Under the pieces are notes generated by a model. That model was not told where the DNA came from and did no database searches. It saw nothing but the letters and a program-made list of their open reading frames with translations. The translations under genes and the position numbers were made by a program. From Dipetalonema caudispina (Eukaryota > Nematoda > Chromadorea > Rhabditida > Onchocercidae), in NCBI GenBank assembly GCA_013365325.1, contig JABVXV010000567.1:1-26287 (forward strand): DNA of 26,287 nucleotides. Reading direction: 5' to 3'. This document shows, piece after piece, positions 1 through 11,749 of this stretch; position 1 is the stretch's first letter, and the number at the start of each line of letters is the position of its first letter.

Positions 1-1852
1 GAAATGGTTTAACGTATCTCCGTCAACTGATGATCCCTTGCAGTTTCATTTCACAAAAGTAAATTTGTGTTAGATTTCATATTGATTTTTTAACCTTCTT
101 TGCATTTTAATTCTTTTTGAAATGACTGAGATTTTTAATCCTGATAGTACAAATTTAATTGTAATGAGCTTATTTTATGTTTAATTGAAAGGGTCAATTT
201 TTTTTCTATCTTTAACCAAACTTCTCGTACTTCAACAACATTCGTTTTATAAAACATAACTGTATATTGAAATGAATCGCATTTTCTTTCATTTAATAAT
301 AATTGCTAAGGTTTTAATAACGCTAGTTTCAATTCCAGCGCACATGAACAGGACGATAAGAATAGCACAATTTTTATTTGAAAAAAGTAAAGTGCAAAAG
401 CTATATTTCTCTGAGGTAACTAAATAAAAACAAAAATAATTCATGCTTATTTTGCCCATTCTCTGAAAACTAAAATTTCCATCAATTAGATAGAAAGAAT
501 CTAAAACCCAAGTCATAGTAACGAAGGGTTGTATTTAATGTTTCCGTAATGTTAGATAGGAAAACTCCAGATAAAAAATTGACTCAAAAACAAAAACACT
601 TCTGGTGAGTTGTTGAAGACCTGCTCAGGTCTAAAAAACAATGTCCTAAAAGTCTGGAAAATGGTGCATTGGAGTAATAAGAGCACTTCAATACATCAAG
701 TTGAATTCCAGGATTTCGGTAAAACCAGTTGTCTGGATGTATCGAACAATCTTTCAGCTAAAGTTTTATGGATTTCTTATTTCTTTGTTTTCTCTTTCAA
801 TGTACCAATCTTTCTTGGTATTCTTCTAGACAACAAAAAATTCAACAAACAAATTGTCATTGCAAAGACATTGAAACTGCTATTTTTAAAACTTTCTTGA
901 AATTTGGTGATGTAAAGGTCTTCATAATAATGCATATAAAATAAACTTGCAGTTTCCAACAAGTTGACAGATGCTAGTTCGCACGGATCTTCCAGTAAGC
1001 AAACTTCAATTTAATTGACATTGTGAAGGTACTGAATAAGATGAACAAAACTATTACAGAAAGTGACCGATGCACATGAGTACAGAAAGAAATATTCGGA
1101 TTTGTGTAAAATCATAGTAATTGAATCAATATGCAGAATACATATAATGATTTCATACTGCTGAATTCCCCTTCCAAGTTGTTTATGCAGGAAATAAAAT
1201 AACATTCTAATTCATTCGAACGTGTATCACAGCATAAACGGAGCATGGAATAATCCGAAAAAATAATAACAAATAATAGACTGTTTAAGAATAAAAGAAC
1301 AAATGATTCTTAGCTGCAAATGAAAATTCATTCTATATATCACTGATATATGATAAAACAAACACAAATACCCGCAAAACATGAGAGGAAGAAAGAGTAT
1401 TTTGCTCAAAGAAAGCAAAATATTTATCATCGCTCTATTTCATCTTGCACCACTAGCTCTGTAATACTTCCATCAGTTGATCTTTACGCATATGTAAACA
1501 TCGTTTCAACAATCGATGAAATGAAAAGAAAACTTTCGCCTGTAAACAATGCTTACATAAAATCCGAACCGTTTGTTTGTACCAACTGTTCTGTTTCCGA
1601 GAACAGCAGTATATTTGTGACCAAATCTGTTTTTCGGGCGTTATGAATAATTTGTACAGTAAATCCATACCCAAGTGATGGCAGCTTCAAAGACTCTCTT
1701 CATATGCCTCAGTTAATTAGTATGACATCATATACCTACGACTGGCAGTGCCCAAATCGAGTCTTATATCAATGAATATTAAGTAATAATTCATGCCAGG
1801 TGAATGTCAATGAGCGGTACCAAAAAAGTAATCGAAATAACATCTTCCTAAC
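1..1852. other. no confident gene; downstream flank of the LRRC59-like gene
   Basis: Short open frames occur on both strands, including 1350-1646 on plus and 1453-1674 on minus, which overlap and cannot both be coding. None shows a domain, a signal peptide or a convincing pair of splice sites. An alternative last exon of the LRRC59-like gene (1626-1553, minus) may fall here. Confidence 0.6.
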
Positions 1853-4800
1853 TCAAACTAAAAGAACCTCCCTATTCTTTTCTGTACTTGAAACTATCTT
1901 TTATTTTAAGAAAGAAAAAGGTATAACCAGTGCTTACCAACAATAAGCATCAATAAATCAGCGAACATCAAACCAAATATCCTCAGTAAAAGCCATATAT
2001 TCTTCATAGCATTATTAACATCATCCGCAAAATATGCATTGTAAAAAGCTATGAAATCCTCATACTGCAAGAAACAGAATTTATTAAAGTTTTGAATAAA
2101 ATGAATAAAACTCATCTTCCTTGAAATTTTTCGAAAGTTGCTCCGCACTAAAAGCATTTCTATAAAAAATCAAAAGACATATTTGAAGAGTTCCTAGCGA
2201 TCTTCATTATCAAAAAAAAATCTATTTGAATCATGAATCTTCGCGTTCTTGTCTGTCCCAAACAGGTTTTTCACCAACTGCTTAACGAGAAAATCAGAAA
2301 TTTAAATTCTTGAAAAGGATAATGACTCGTTTCTAGAAGATTTCGCATTAAAACAGATAGGATTCAAAACAAGTAGTAAATTCCCTCTGCTTTTTGGGCA
2401 TTGAAAGAAAATCTATCCTTCATGGCATACAAATACTATAACTACTTTCATGAGCAAATGTACAAAATATTTGAAAATATTAATACCAATTATCTAATTT
2501 GGATTACTGGTGAGTTAAACAAAGGAATCCAACCACATTGATAAGAAATGAAAACATACTTTATACATCGCGTAACCTTGCACCAATAAACCCACTGAGA
2601 CCAATTTCATGCGAAGTAAATAATAAGAATCTTTAGCAAAAGCGACTAAATCATTCCTCTGCTCGAACTCCTGCCAGGCTACACCAGCAGCATCAACATA
2701 AGATTTGAGTAATGATGCGATTGAAAGGAAGAAATTACCAGAAATCGTCGATGGAAACTGAAAATCGATCATTTCCAAAGTTCTGTAGGTCAAACAATTT
2801 TTTTAATTCAACCGCATATAAATAAAGTCATGCAAATTATGAGTTTATCATTTCATCTTCTGTAATTCATTGAAATTAAACAATTTTAAGGAGGCTAGAA
2901 GCAACATAAAAGGCATAAATAACAAATTTATGACTTAAATCCATGAGAAAGTACAAAATAAACCAACTGAATGTTCTGTCACTAGTGTTTGTAGATCTTC
3001 ACAAAATGGTTTCGATGACAAAAACCAGCGCCGCGGTTCACCAAAACAATTGGTCACAGCCACAACAACGGCGAATATAGACAGAGCCAACGTGAAGATG
3101 AACAAAATGGTTAAAATTCTCCACCAAAATGACAACCCTAAAAGACTAGAAAATATTCACTCTGGCCCATACCTAATTCTTACTGCTTCCGAAAATATTC
3201 CCATGGATTCAATGGCAACATTCTATTTCAATAATACTAAATTAACAAGTTACTTCCCATGAACAATTTCGATTGCTACATGATTGAAAGTAGCATGATT
3301 TGATTTGCTATTTTATTTCGTATGCGCTGTGGACTAGATTAACCACTAAGAAAGTGCAAGCATTAGAGATCATATCAAACCAGCAAGTACTTCAGCTTCT
3401 ATCATATTATTAAACAACAAAATTTTACAACAGGCAAATCGGCCAGAAAACAACAGCCTATTAACCTGCATATATTTGGAAAAGAAAAAGAACTGGCCAT
3501 TACTGGAGTTACGCTTTTCATTTCTTTTCGCTTCATGACCTGCTTTTTCTTCCTTTCTTACTATAGTCCGAGGTCCTGAGATGAAACATGTGTTAGCGGT
3601 GGGGATTATCGACTAATAAAAAATGTTTATATCCTGATACACAGTGATGTATATTTTGCGGCCGATAAAATGTTCAATAGATAAGTCGTTATAAAAAGCA
3701 AAAATCCATAAGATAAGTAGAAAAGAACTGTTATATTCAGCGATGTAGCATGATGATTTGGACACACAATGAAATTACCATTTTGTCGAGCATGCTCCGT
3801 AGCTGGCTCCAAATGTTCATAAACCGGATCTCTGTGCTTAGTTTTTTTTTTCTTCGTTTTTTCTTTTTGAACAGTTGACACGTGATTAACTATAGCGCTG
3901 TCCTCGAATTCTAAAAGAAATTGAAACAGATATCTCCTTCAATTTCGATTACGATGACTTACTGTACTTTAAAAAAAGTTTCACTCTTTCTGGTCATGGA
4001 TTCTTACAGCAGCATGACCATTAAAAAAGAATTTCTATGCTCTAAAAAATTGTAATCTATAATTTCTCATCAGCATGTCACTAATGGATGCTATGATTTC
4101 ATAGTCTTTGAACGTTCAAAAATAATTCAATCAGAAATTGTTTTAATTATGAATCTTGTATATCTATGTCAGTACTAATAAAGCTGGTATTTAAAGAAGA
4201 GAAATCTGAATACGTTTTTTAACAGATTTCTGTTTTTCAAAAAGTCGTTGTTGTTTGGTGGATCGATCACGCATGAGTCGTACAACATTCAAAGCAGCCG
4301 TTTTGCAACCTTTCGCATTCAAACAATCGCCCGCTGCCTGTGAAAGTTCCAGTTCCAAAGGATTGTCTTTCAGATCTAACCATTTGAGTGAAACCAGCTC
4401 ACCGAAAGATAAAGGAAGTTCCTGAAATACTACTGTTTGTTTCGCTAATATGAATAATCTTAATTCTGCTTCAAAATATACTTGAAAAGAAACTGGATTA
4501 TCAAAATGCTTTGAACAAAATAGAAGTAGTCTAACCGAAACTGTAGACGCAAAGCTAGCATAGAACCTATACTAAAAGAAGTAAATTATATGCAAGATTT
4601 CATATTATTTCACTTCAATTTCGTTTTTGTAAAGATCGAGATGGACGAGGTTGATCAGTTTGCCAAATTCTTCCGGTAAATGAACAATGTGGTTGTTGCT
4701 GAGATCTAACTTGGTAATATGAGTTAATAAGCAAAAATCTGCTGGAATTGATGTTATCGAATTGTTCGAAAAATCGAGATATGTAGCACGCGGGATTTTA

Positions 4801-5073
4801 CTCTGCAATTAAAGTGTATTGTGAACATTTGGAACGACAGAAGGCAATCAAATTTTATACATAGTTCAAAATATCAAAAAATATTTCGTAATTCATTCAT
4901 ACAAGACAATTTAAGGAAGAAATCAAAACTGAGTGTTAAACAATAAACTTCCAGTAGAATCAGAAATTAACCAGAGCTTTTGTTGGGATGGATATCAATT
5001 GACGCATACTTAAGTCTATGTAATTATCATCCAGCAATGCTTTCAAATCTTTCAAGGTAAGCTCCGCGTTCAT
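1853..5073 (-). CDS. LRRC59-like ER leucine-rich-repeat membrane protein (9 exons)
   Basis: Homologue of LRRC59, an ER-anchored, ribosome-associated LRR protein linked to nuclear import. Exons (minus strand): 5073-4972, 4802-4614, 4421-4214, 3910-3779, 3575-3540, 3137-2968, 2757-2560, 2064-1938, then a short last exon 1857-1853; all join in frame, giving about 388 residues. Residues 35-120 carry four LRRs (repeated LDLSNN/LDFSNN, LDLYKN and LDLKDN cores). They are followed by the family signature KWLDLKDNPL (110-119) and AGDCL (127-131). A Lys-rich linker (about 168-222) precedes a strong membrane segment (about 231-250) and two lumenal-side cysteines. A further part ends in a second hydrophobic stretch (about 365-387). 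The ATG sits 6 nt after a TTTGCAG acceptor. The 36-nt fifth exon uses donor GTCATG because only it keeps frame. The 3' end is uncertain: stops at 1906 (no splice) or 1553 (acceptor at 1627) are alternatives. LRR identity is firm; the C-terminal third is not matched to anything I recall. Confidence 0.88.
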
Positions 5074-5078
5074 TTTTT

Positions 5079-5085
5079 CCTGCAA
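5079..5085 (-). promoter_or_regulatory. probable spliced-leader acceptor, LRRC59-like gene
   Basis: TTTGCAG ends 6 nt before the ATG at 5073 and no upstream exon is visible. In nematodes this arrangement usually marks trans-splicing; a 5'UTR intron is the alternative. Confidence 0.6.
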
Positions 5086-5826
5086 AGAGCATAAAATATC
5101 ATTGTTTTGCCGAAATCAAGAGATAAAGATATTTATCACAAAAAGTTTTCGTACTATCAATAAGTAAGCAAGTACACAAAGAGGTAAATGTGAAGTGAAA
5201 AATCAATAGTGGACGAAGGCATGTACCAAAAACACAAGGAATTCCTCGAATTGACAATAAATGACTATGAACAGTAGACAATCTATCTCATATATGCGAA
5301 AATATCTACACATCCAATTGATATTAGTAAGGATAATTTAAGAATTATTCGATATGAATCTAAAAATTATGCAACGTAAGCACTAGGATGTCTTAAAGAT
5401 ATGACAGAGTGATATAACTAATAATATAGACAAGAAATATAGAAACGTGAAATTAGAAATTGTAAGAGGAAAATTTAAAAGAAAATTTTTTATCTGTTAA
5501 TAAAATATTCATTATTTATTACTGCTGTTCTTATTAAATCTTGCAATAAAGGTCAAATGATATTATTGAGAAAGAAACATTATAAATAATTGAGAGATAT
5601 GAAATATTTGCTAATAAACTTTAATGCTTCAATCCTAAAATTTTTGAATGTAAATGAAATGTAAAGAGAAAGAGTGGAACGAAATCAAAGAGTAATACAA
5701 TGTAATATAATCCGTTTAATATAAACATGTCGGACTAAAGTTCAGTTTAATTTCGAAGTTGAAAAATTTTAATGTGCCCAAAATGCAATAAAAACATCTC
5801 TCTTTGATTTCATTTATAAATAAAAA

Positions 5827-5843
5827 TCTCTCTCTCTCTCTCT
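5827..5843. repeat. (TC)n microsatellite
   Basis: Uninterrupted TC dinucleotides in the intergenic region. Confidence 0.95.
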
Positions 5844-6796
5844 TTCTGATTTCATTTCTAAGTTACATCTCTTATCCATTTTTTATATTAATTAATTAAT
5901 GCTATAAGATTTGATAGTATTGCAGTAATTATTGTAATATATCAAAGATTGGAAATATTAATGCAATGTTTAGGTTAAATCATCTCACAGCTTTCCATTT
6001 TATTTTCTTATCATTTTTCTTTAATCTCATTTCGAATTACAATTCATTGAAAAGAATAATAAATAATAAACTAAATATATTTTCTGCTACTGTAACGATA
6101 ATCTCAAAGTTCAACGTAAGAAAGTACCATCAAAAGTATAAACTGAACAGAAGAAAGTAAATATCGGTGGAAAAAAAAATGAGCAACAGGAAGAAATGTC
6201 AAATGTCAAGTATGTATATGTTGACAAATATGTCATCATGAACAAACAAAATACGGTATATTTTTGAATTTTACTTTTTTCACAAAAATAAGAAATATGA
6301 TATCTTTTCAAAGTAAATTGGAAGGAAAAATCCTCAAAAATTTAGGAATGAAACAATACTTTACAAAGCACTAAAGAAATAATAAATCGTAAGAGAGTGC
6401 ATAATATGGGTTGAAATTAACTCTTAAATGATAAATGATAAATCACAATAGCTAAATTAAAAAAAAAAAAATGTTTTTAAATTGAGTGCATGAATTGATA
6501 AGTTAAATGATAAGTTGAATTCGTATCTTAGTGTGTAGCTTAGAAAATAAAAGTATTTGTGAATTGCTAGGAAAGAATTGTTATGATCAATAAATCAGAA
6601 AAAGTAATTAACATTGCAAATCTTCATTAATTAACTGTTAATAATTTAAATTGTTATTATGTTTGCAAGTATTTTTTAATTAAATCATATAATAATTAGG
6701 ATAAACATAAAAAGATGTGGTATTAGCGACCTGATGTGATCAGATTGATCTGTCGAAATATCCTTCGCTGTAAATGATGTATTCCTGTATTGCAGT

Positions 6797-6820
6797 AAAA
6801 AAAAAAAAAAAAAAAAAAAA
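6797..6820. repeat. 24-base A homopolymer
   Basis: Uninterrupted A run on the plus strand. No flanking target-site duplication was noticed that would mark a retroposed copy. Confidence 0.95.
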
Positions 6821-7733
6821 TGATACAGAAGGAACGGAAACGATAAATGGATTAAAAGTGGAAGAATGATAATTAGTAAGAATTTTAAGTAATTCGTTGT
6901 AATTATTAAGCAAATCAAACAAAGGAAACATGAACGCAAGAGTACAACGATGATAGCAATTGTTGTAAGGAAGAGAGGAAAAGAAATGTGATAGAAGGAA
7001 TTGTGACGACAATATTGTTGTTGGTGTTTACATGTGGCATTATCAATGAGGTCAAATGAAAGGCAAGGATTTGTTGATCTGTGACACAAGAAAAAGTGGA
7101 TGAAATAAATAGTATTGCGGAATTTCAATAGTAGGATCTTTAATCGAGTAAAGTAAGATTTAAACTCCTTGCATGTTAAATTTTGATCTTACCGACATGA
7201 CCAATGGTCAGTTATGACGAAGAAGATAAGATGAAGATAAGAAATGATTAGTTGGAACGATCAATATATTATGTTGTTTAGCAATTTTTGTTGTGCAGAT
7301 ATTATAATTGTTGAAATTCTTTTCGTAGGTCGTTACTTCTGTGATATTCGGAGAATATCTCTAATTGTTACAGAAGACAACTAGTCAAAGTTATGGTTAT
7401 TACTAATATGCAACTTCCATTGGCAAGGTTACAAAGGATACTATAGGAATTCTTGTTTAGCAATTATAACATTTCTTAGTTACCTGCAAAATATTCTGCA
7501 ATGGAAAGTTTGTGGTTAACTCAGCATGTCCCTTATGGCTCACGTATAACTGTACTAACAAAAGTCTCATCGTATGTCGAAATTGTACATATTCCGCACA
7601 ACAATAATTAGGATTTTGAAGGGAAAAAAAAGTACGCTAATTCATTTTATGCAAAATATGACATGAGATAAATTTTTCCATTTGGATTTAAATTTGGCAA
7701 TGTCCTGAAATTTTGTTTAGAACTTTGTTGAAT

Positions 7734-10618
7734 TTATCGGCTTCCTCCACATGGTGCAACTGTTTCCTGTGTTTCATCCGGTGGAAAGATTAAATCGAAG
7801 AATTTCTCAAGCCATCCACATGTAGGACGTGGCAATGACAAAATACTTGGATTCCAGCTACTTCCATCAATTCCTTGTGCTGTATTCAGTGTCCAATCCG
7901 GTGGAAGCATCGCTAACAGCTCTGTTTCTGATATCACACAAGCAGTTGCAGTTCCTGCAAATTACTTGATGACATTGTTACTGAGCTACATTTCCAGTAA
8001 TATCCTTCAATTAACTTGATTTGAAATCAATTTCAATCTAAATAGCAGTAAATTAAATAATAGTTGACATCAGAGGCCTTTTTCCGTATTTTATTCTCAT
8101 GTAACTACTGATACCAGAAGCTATTGGTTAGAATAATTTGATAAACCCTTACCGCTATCAATTTGATGAGCAGTAACTGTATCCGAATCATTAGCCAGAA
8201 ATGTTGGATACTGCTCCGATTGAATGGGAATTGCTAGACATGGAAGATCAAGGATTGTCTAGAAAATAAAATTGCTTCACTAAAATATTAATTTCCATTT
8301 ATAAATGAACTATTTTAATAACAAGATAGAATAGAATAAATCGGATTTTATTGCTGATGTTAAACGATAACTATTTCATACTTTTATTAACTTTTCGATT
8401 AAAAAAACCGAAGTTAGTTTAAGATTCAAGCAATACAAAATGATAATTGAAAAAGAAAAGAAAAATATCTTTGAGCGTACTACTTCAAAAATATTTTTGT
8501 TGCCAGGAAATATAAATTATGAGTAAATAACTTCCTAAAACTTGACAACACACATCAAAATGGTATTTCCCATTAAAATTTCATTTCTAAAATTACAACC
8601 TCAAGAGGTGCAAAGCCGATGGTTGTTTTAATTTGTAGTGTTTGTGCAAGTTGACCGTTCGATTCGCCCATTTCTGTTGGTGTCAAAAACCAACGACGAC
8701 ACTCAGCTTCTGTCTTTCTATTCACCGGACGACAGTAAATTTCTACTGATCCTTTCTGCTTGAAAAAAATTTATTAAACATAAGTTATATCTTTCTCCAT
8801 TGTTTTTGAATCTTCTTTAAAAAGTTTTCAAACAAGTTTTAATGTTTAAGGTCAAATAATAATGAGATATGATAATGGGAATACGATCATTTCAAATTGA
8901 AAGAATGTAAGATTTGATAGAATGTTTCATTTTTCACATCCACGACTAACGCCACAAAACTACTGATAAGAAAGACTATTGATAATTTATCCTGTAGATA
9001 TATGCAAGTCATCAAAATTGCGAGCAAAAAAAAATCATTAAGTTCACGTGCAATCACGTGAAACAGATACGTATCGAATTAACATTAGATAAAATTGTAA
9101 AATTGATAGTGATGTACATTAGAATGCAGCAATTGTACATGATACGAACGTATTACAAACAGTTGCATCAAACTTCTCAAGATAAACCGATAAAAATGCA
9201 TGTTTAGCAATATTGAAATTAGTTAATTTTAAAGTTTTAAGTTAAAAAAAGCAGATGAATGTAAAAGGAGTGCTAATAGCAATAAAAAGTACGAAGTAAG
9301 CAATTAAAAAATTCAATTATTTTTCATATATGTGAGGAAATTTGTTGAATGATAAAAGCGCCACTTACCGATGCTTTACGAGTACCATCAAGAGAAAGTG
9401 AAATAGATTGGATACGTCCAGCTCGAAGAAATCCTTGTGCCGGTTCTATTACCAATGCTGCATTGTTTGTTCTCAACTATAAATTAAATAAAGAATTTAA
9501 GAATGAAGTAAGTTACACTTGTGAACTATCAAGTTTCTCTCTCTCTCTCTCTCTCTCTTTTTCTCTCCCTCTTTCTCCCTCTCATTCACTCAAAAACTTC
9601 ATATTATCAAAATGGTATGAAATAAAATCAAAAGTTTTCAACTTTTTGCAAGCTTCATCTACGTTTTAAGTGAACCAACTTTTTTCTTCACGGATGTAAG
9701 ATATCTCATCAATAGGCTATAGAATCCATTGAAAATTCAAATGTGTCAACAAATAATATTAATGAAAACAATTTCTTCATTCAGAAAACCTGAGAATTAT
9801 GTTTAGGAAAGCAAAGATTCTATTTTTGAATTTGTTAATCTCACTCAAATCCTCTATCTTCTCGAACTTCTCTGAGAATTTCTTAGAAATGTAAACGACG
9901 TTAGGAAAACATTTTTTAAATTTTAGAATGAAGGATTAATTAAATTATTTGCCAAAAAAGTTAGTATTTCTTTAATTAACCTTTTTTACTAGGATTCGCT
10001 CCTGGTAAAAGCTGTAATTTCAATTGATGTGGTTGATGCAAATATTAGTAAAAAATACTTCGATACTTTTTGTTTTGCTTCTTTTTAATTCCATTTTTCC
10101 ATATCACAAAGTTTTTGTTTCGTAAGATTATGATGTGAAGATTTTTCAACAACTAAGGATTTAAATTTTCCATATTTAAATAATCAAATCCTCATATAAA
10201 TGGCCAAAATATCTACATTAATAATAATGAAGAATGCAATGAATCAGTGAATAATATAAGCCAAGGTATTTTTGACATTTCAGCAAAATACAAACTCAGA
10301 AGCGCTTTGAATTTGTTTAGGTCATGCACATATGTCGCGTGGTAGGCATTACAGGAAATAATTTAAATAGAAGAAGCGGAAATTACTTTTCTTTCCAATT
10401 TTAATTAGATTTTCCCATTTCAAAACTGAAGTGTACACTGATTTCATCACTAATTAGCATTTGCTTAAATCAATGGTAAATTAATGGACAATCGCCTTAT
10501 TGTGAAACTTTTTGCTCACTTTTACAGCGAAATCCGTTTTTGTGTTGTTACGAAGCAGTAGACGTCGAACGACTGATTTGTTAATTGTTGGGAAAATAAT
10601 TTCTTTTGGGTAAGACAT
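7734..10618 (-). CDS. MSP-domain protein with C-terminal extension (5 exons)
   Basis: Exons (minus strand): 10618-10520, 9476-9369, 8755-8600, 8258-8153, 7954-7734; all phases agree, giving 229 residues. Residues 1 to about 105 fit an MSP (major sperm protein/VAP) immunoglobulin-like fold. PKEIIFP opens it, then the strand RLLLRNNT, then FAVK (30-33) and the V-x-P-x-x-G-type turn VIEPAQGF. ECRRWF (87-92) sits where MSP has its FRREWF element. This family forms sperm cytoskeletal filaments or ER-contact scaffolds that bind short peptides. Residues about 125-229 form an extension with PPDW (174-177), PTCGW (200-204) and FPPDE (213-217), which I do not recognise. There is no transmembrane tail, so it is not a standard VAP. 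The start is the first ATG, 3 nt after a TTTGCAG acceptor. Acceptor choice for exon 3 may shift by one Gln codon (8758). Fold is inferred by eye; function is open. Confidence 0.82.
9045..9060. promoter_or_regulatory. paired CACGTG E-boxes
   Basis: Two perfect CACGTG palindromes at 9045-9050 and 9055-9060, spaced ten bases start to start, in the second intron of the MSP-domain gene. CACGTG is the known core for bHLH factors of the MYC/MAX and HLH-30/TFEB type. Confidence 0.4.
9536..9592. repeat. (TC)n microsatellite with impure pyrimidine tail
   Basis: About ten perfect TC units followed by mixed C/T sequence, inside the first intron (9477-10519) of the MSP-domain gene. On the coding strand it reads as GA. 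Confidence 0.95.
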
Positions 10619-10621
10619 TTC

Positions 10622-10628
10622 CTGCAAA
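10622..10628 (-). promoter_or_regulatory. probable spliced-leader acceptor, MSP-domain gene
   Basis: ATTTGCAG ends 3 nt before the ATG at 10618. The frame upstream of it does not extend into a convincing exon, so the acceptor probably receives a spliced leader. Confidence 0.6.
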
Positions 10629-11692
10629 TATTTTATCCTGGTGGAAAAAAATTTCAAAAACTTCATCTAAACCTATTTCATTATTCAGTGGCGTTAAGTT
10701 ATACCTTTCAGATCATCAGAAAATACAGCTCCATGAAGCAATTGACTAAATTAAATTAATTTATTAGTTGTGTCAAAATAATCCCATTCGACCTGTATGG
10801 CTTTTGAAATGATTCGAAAACTGATCAAATAAACATACCGTACAAATAAATTTATAAAATATCAATAACTTATTTCAGCTAAATGCTCATCTTTATACTG
10901 TTTTGAAACTATATCATTTCTTCGAAATTATTTCAGGAGTTTGTCGAGTGGTTTCATTCATTTGATAATTAAGTTGGAATTGAACTTGTTACATTAATTT
11001 GCATTTTTGCTATAAAAACCAATTTTCAACCTTTCTTAAATCAATGTATTTTGTTTTTGTATAACAAAGTAGATTAGAAAAAACTACTTTAACCTTAGCT
11101 ATTTAAGGTAATGTTCAACTATGAAAAATAATGATTGAATAGCGAATGATTCAATTTGTTTACCTATAAATTTGCAAACAAATGACCATTATTTCTTATT
11201 TACTATTAATTGTATTAAAGCTGGCAAATTCCTGTAGAATTATTTAATAATATTTGTATTTGTAATGGAAAACTGGAACTTTTCAATCAATATCTTTGTT
11301 AAGTATTGCTACGAAATTACATCATTTTTTTTTAAATTATCAACTTACAAGTTGAATTTTAACATTTCTATCAACTTGAATGATTTTTTGCGAAAAAAAA
11401 AATGCAAAATCTTATGAGAAATCTTTCTAGCAGTATAGCAAAAAACTGGAAATTCATGTAGATTTTTCAGAAGCGGAACTTTTCAAATTACCCATGCTGA
11501 ATAAATAAGGATACACAAAGAAAGAATATCATTTATACAATCTTTCGGTATATTATCTCTGAGTCAATTACCTCGGTGTACTGCTTCGTAGTAAACAATA
11601 AACTTAAGCAAATTAAATAGCAAAATAATTCTAACTTAATTATATTACTATAAAATTAAACATAGTTTGATAGTTCCTTTTTTTTTTTTTTG
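10629..11692. other. intergenic region upstream of the MSP-domain gene
   Basis: No coding exon seen. It should hold the MSP-domain gene promoter. A TTGTTTAC octamer (11156-11163), matching the known FOXO/DAF-16 site, lies about 540 nt upstream of the start, within a short inverted repeat (ATTTGTTT..AAACAAAT). Confidence 0.5.
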
Positions 11693-11698
11693 TTTATT
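11693..11698 (-). other. polyadenylation signal of the Cys-rich gene
   Basis: AATAAA on the minus strand, 52 nt downstream of the stop codon at 11750, followed by a T-to-A homopolymer. The position is typical for a short nematode 3'UTR. Confidence 0.6.
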
Positions 11699-11749
11699 CA
11701 GTATCAAAGAAGACTGAGATATTGTAATGTACTGTTTTAAATAAATAAA

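Larger units (their letters stand above)
5086..7733. other. intergenic region, AT-rich and low in complexity
   Basis: No exon with a believable protein was found. The region holds a (TC)n tract (5827-5843) flanked by two copies of a CTCTTT..GATTTCATTT motif. It also has a 24-base A run (6797-6820) and a long purine-rich stretch on the plus strand (about 6150-7260). The promoter of the LRRC59-like gene should lie at its left end. Confidence 0.6.

Noticed and set aside
3560..3565. GTAAGA donor inside the fifth LRRC59 exon
   Set aside because: Good consensus, but its phase breaks the frame into the membrane exon; the weaker GTCATG donor 20 nt downstream keeps it.
6685..7128. 147-codon minus-strand open frame
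   Set aside because: It translates a pyrimidine-rich strand including the T24 run; the Phe/Leu/Ile-rich product is composition-driven and has no start, splice or domain support.
9349..9669. 106-codon plus-strand frame
   Set aside because: It combines the antisense of an MSP-gene exon with the (TC)n microsatellite.
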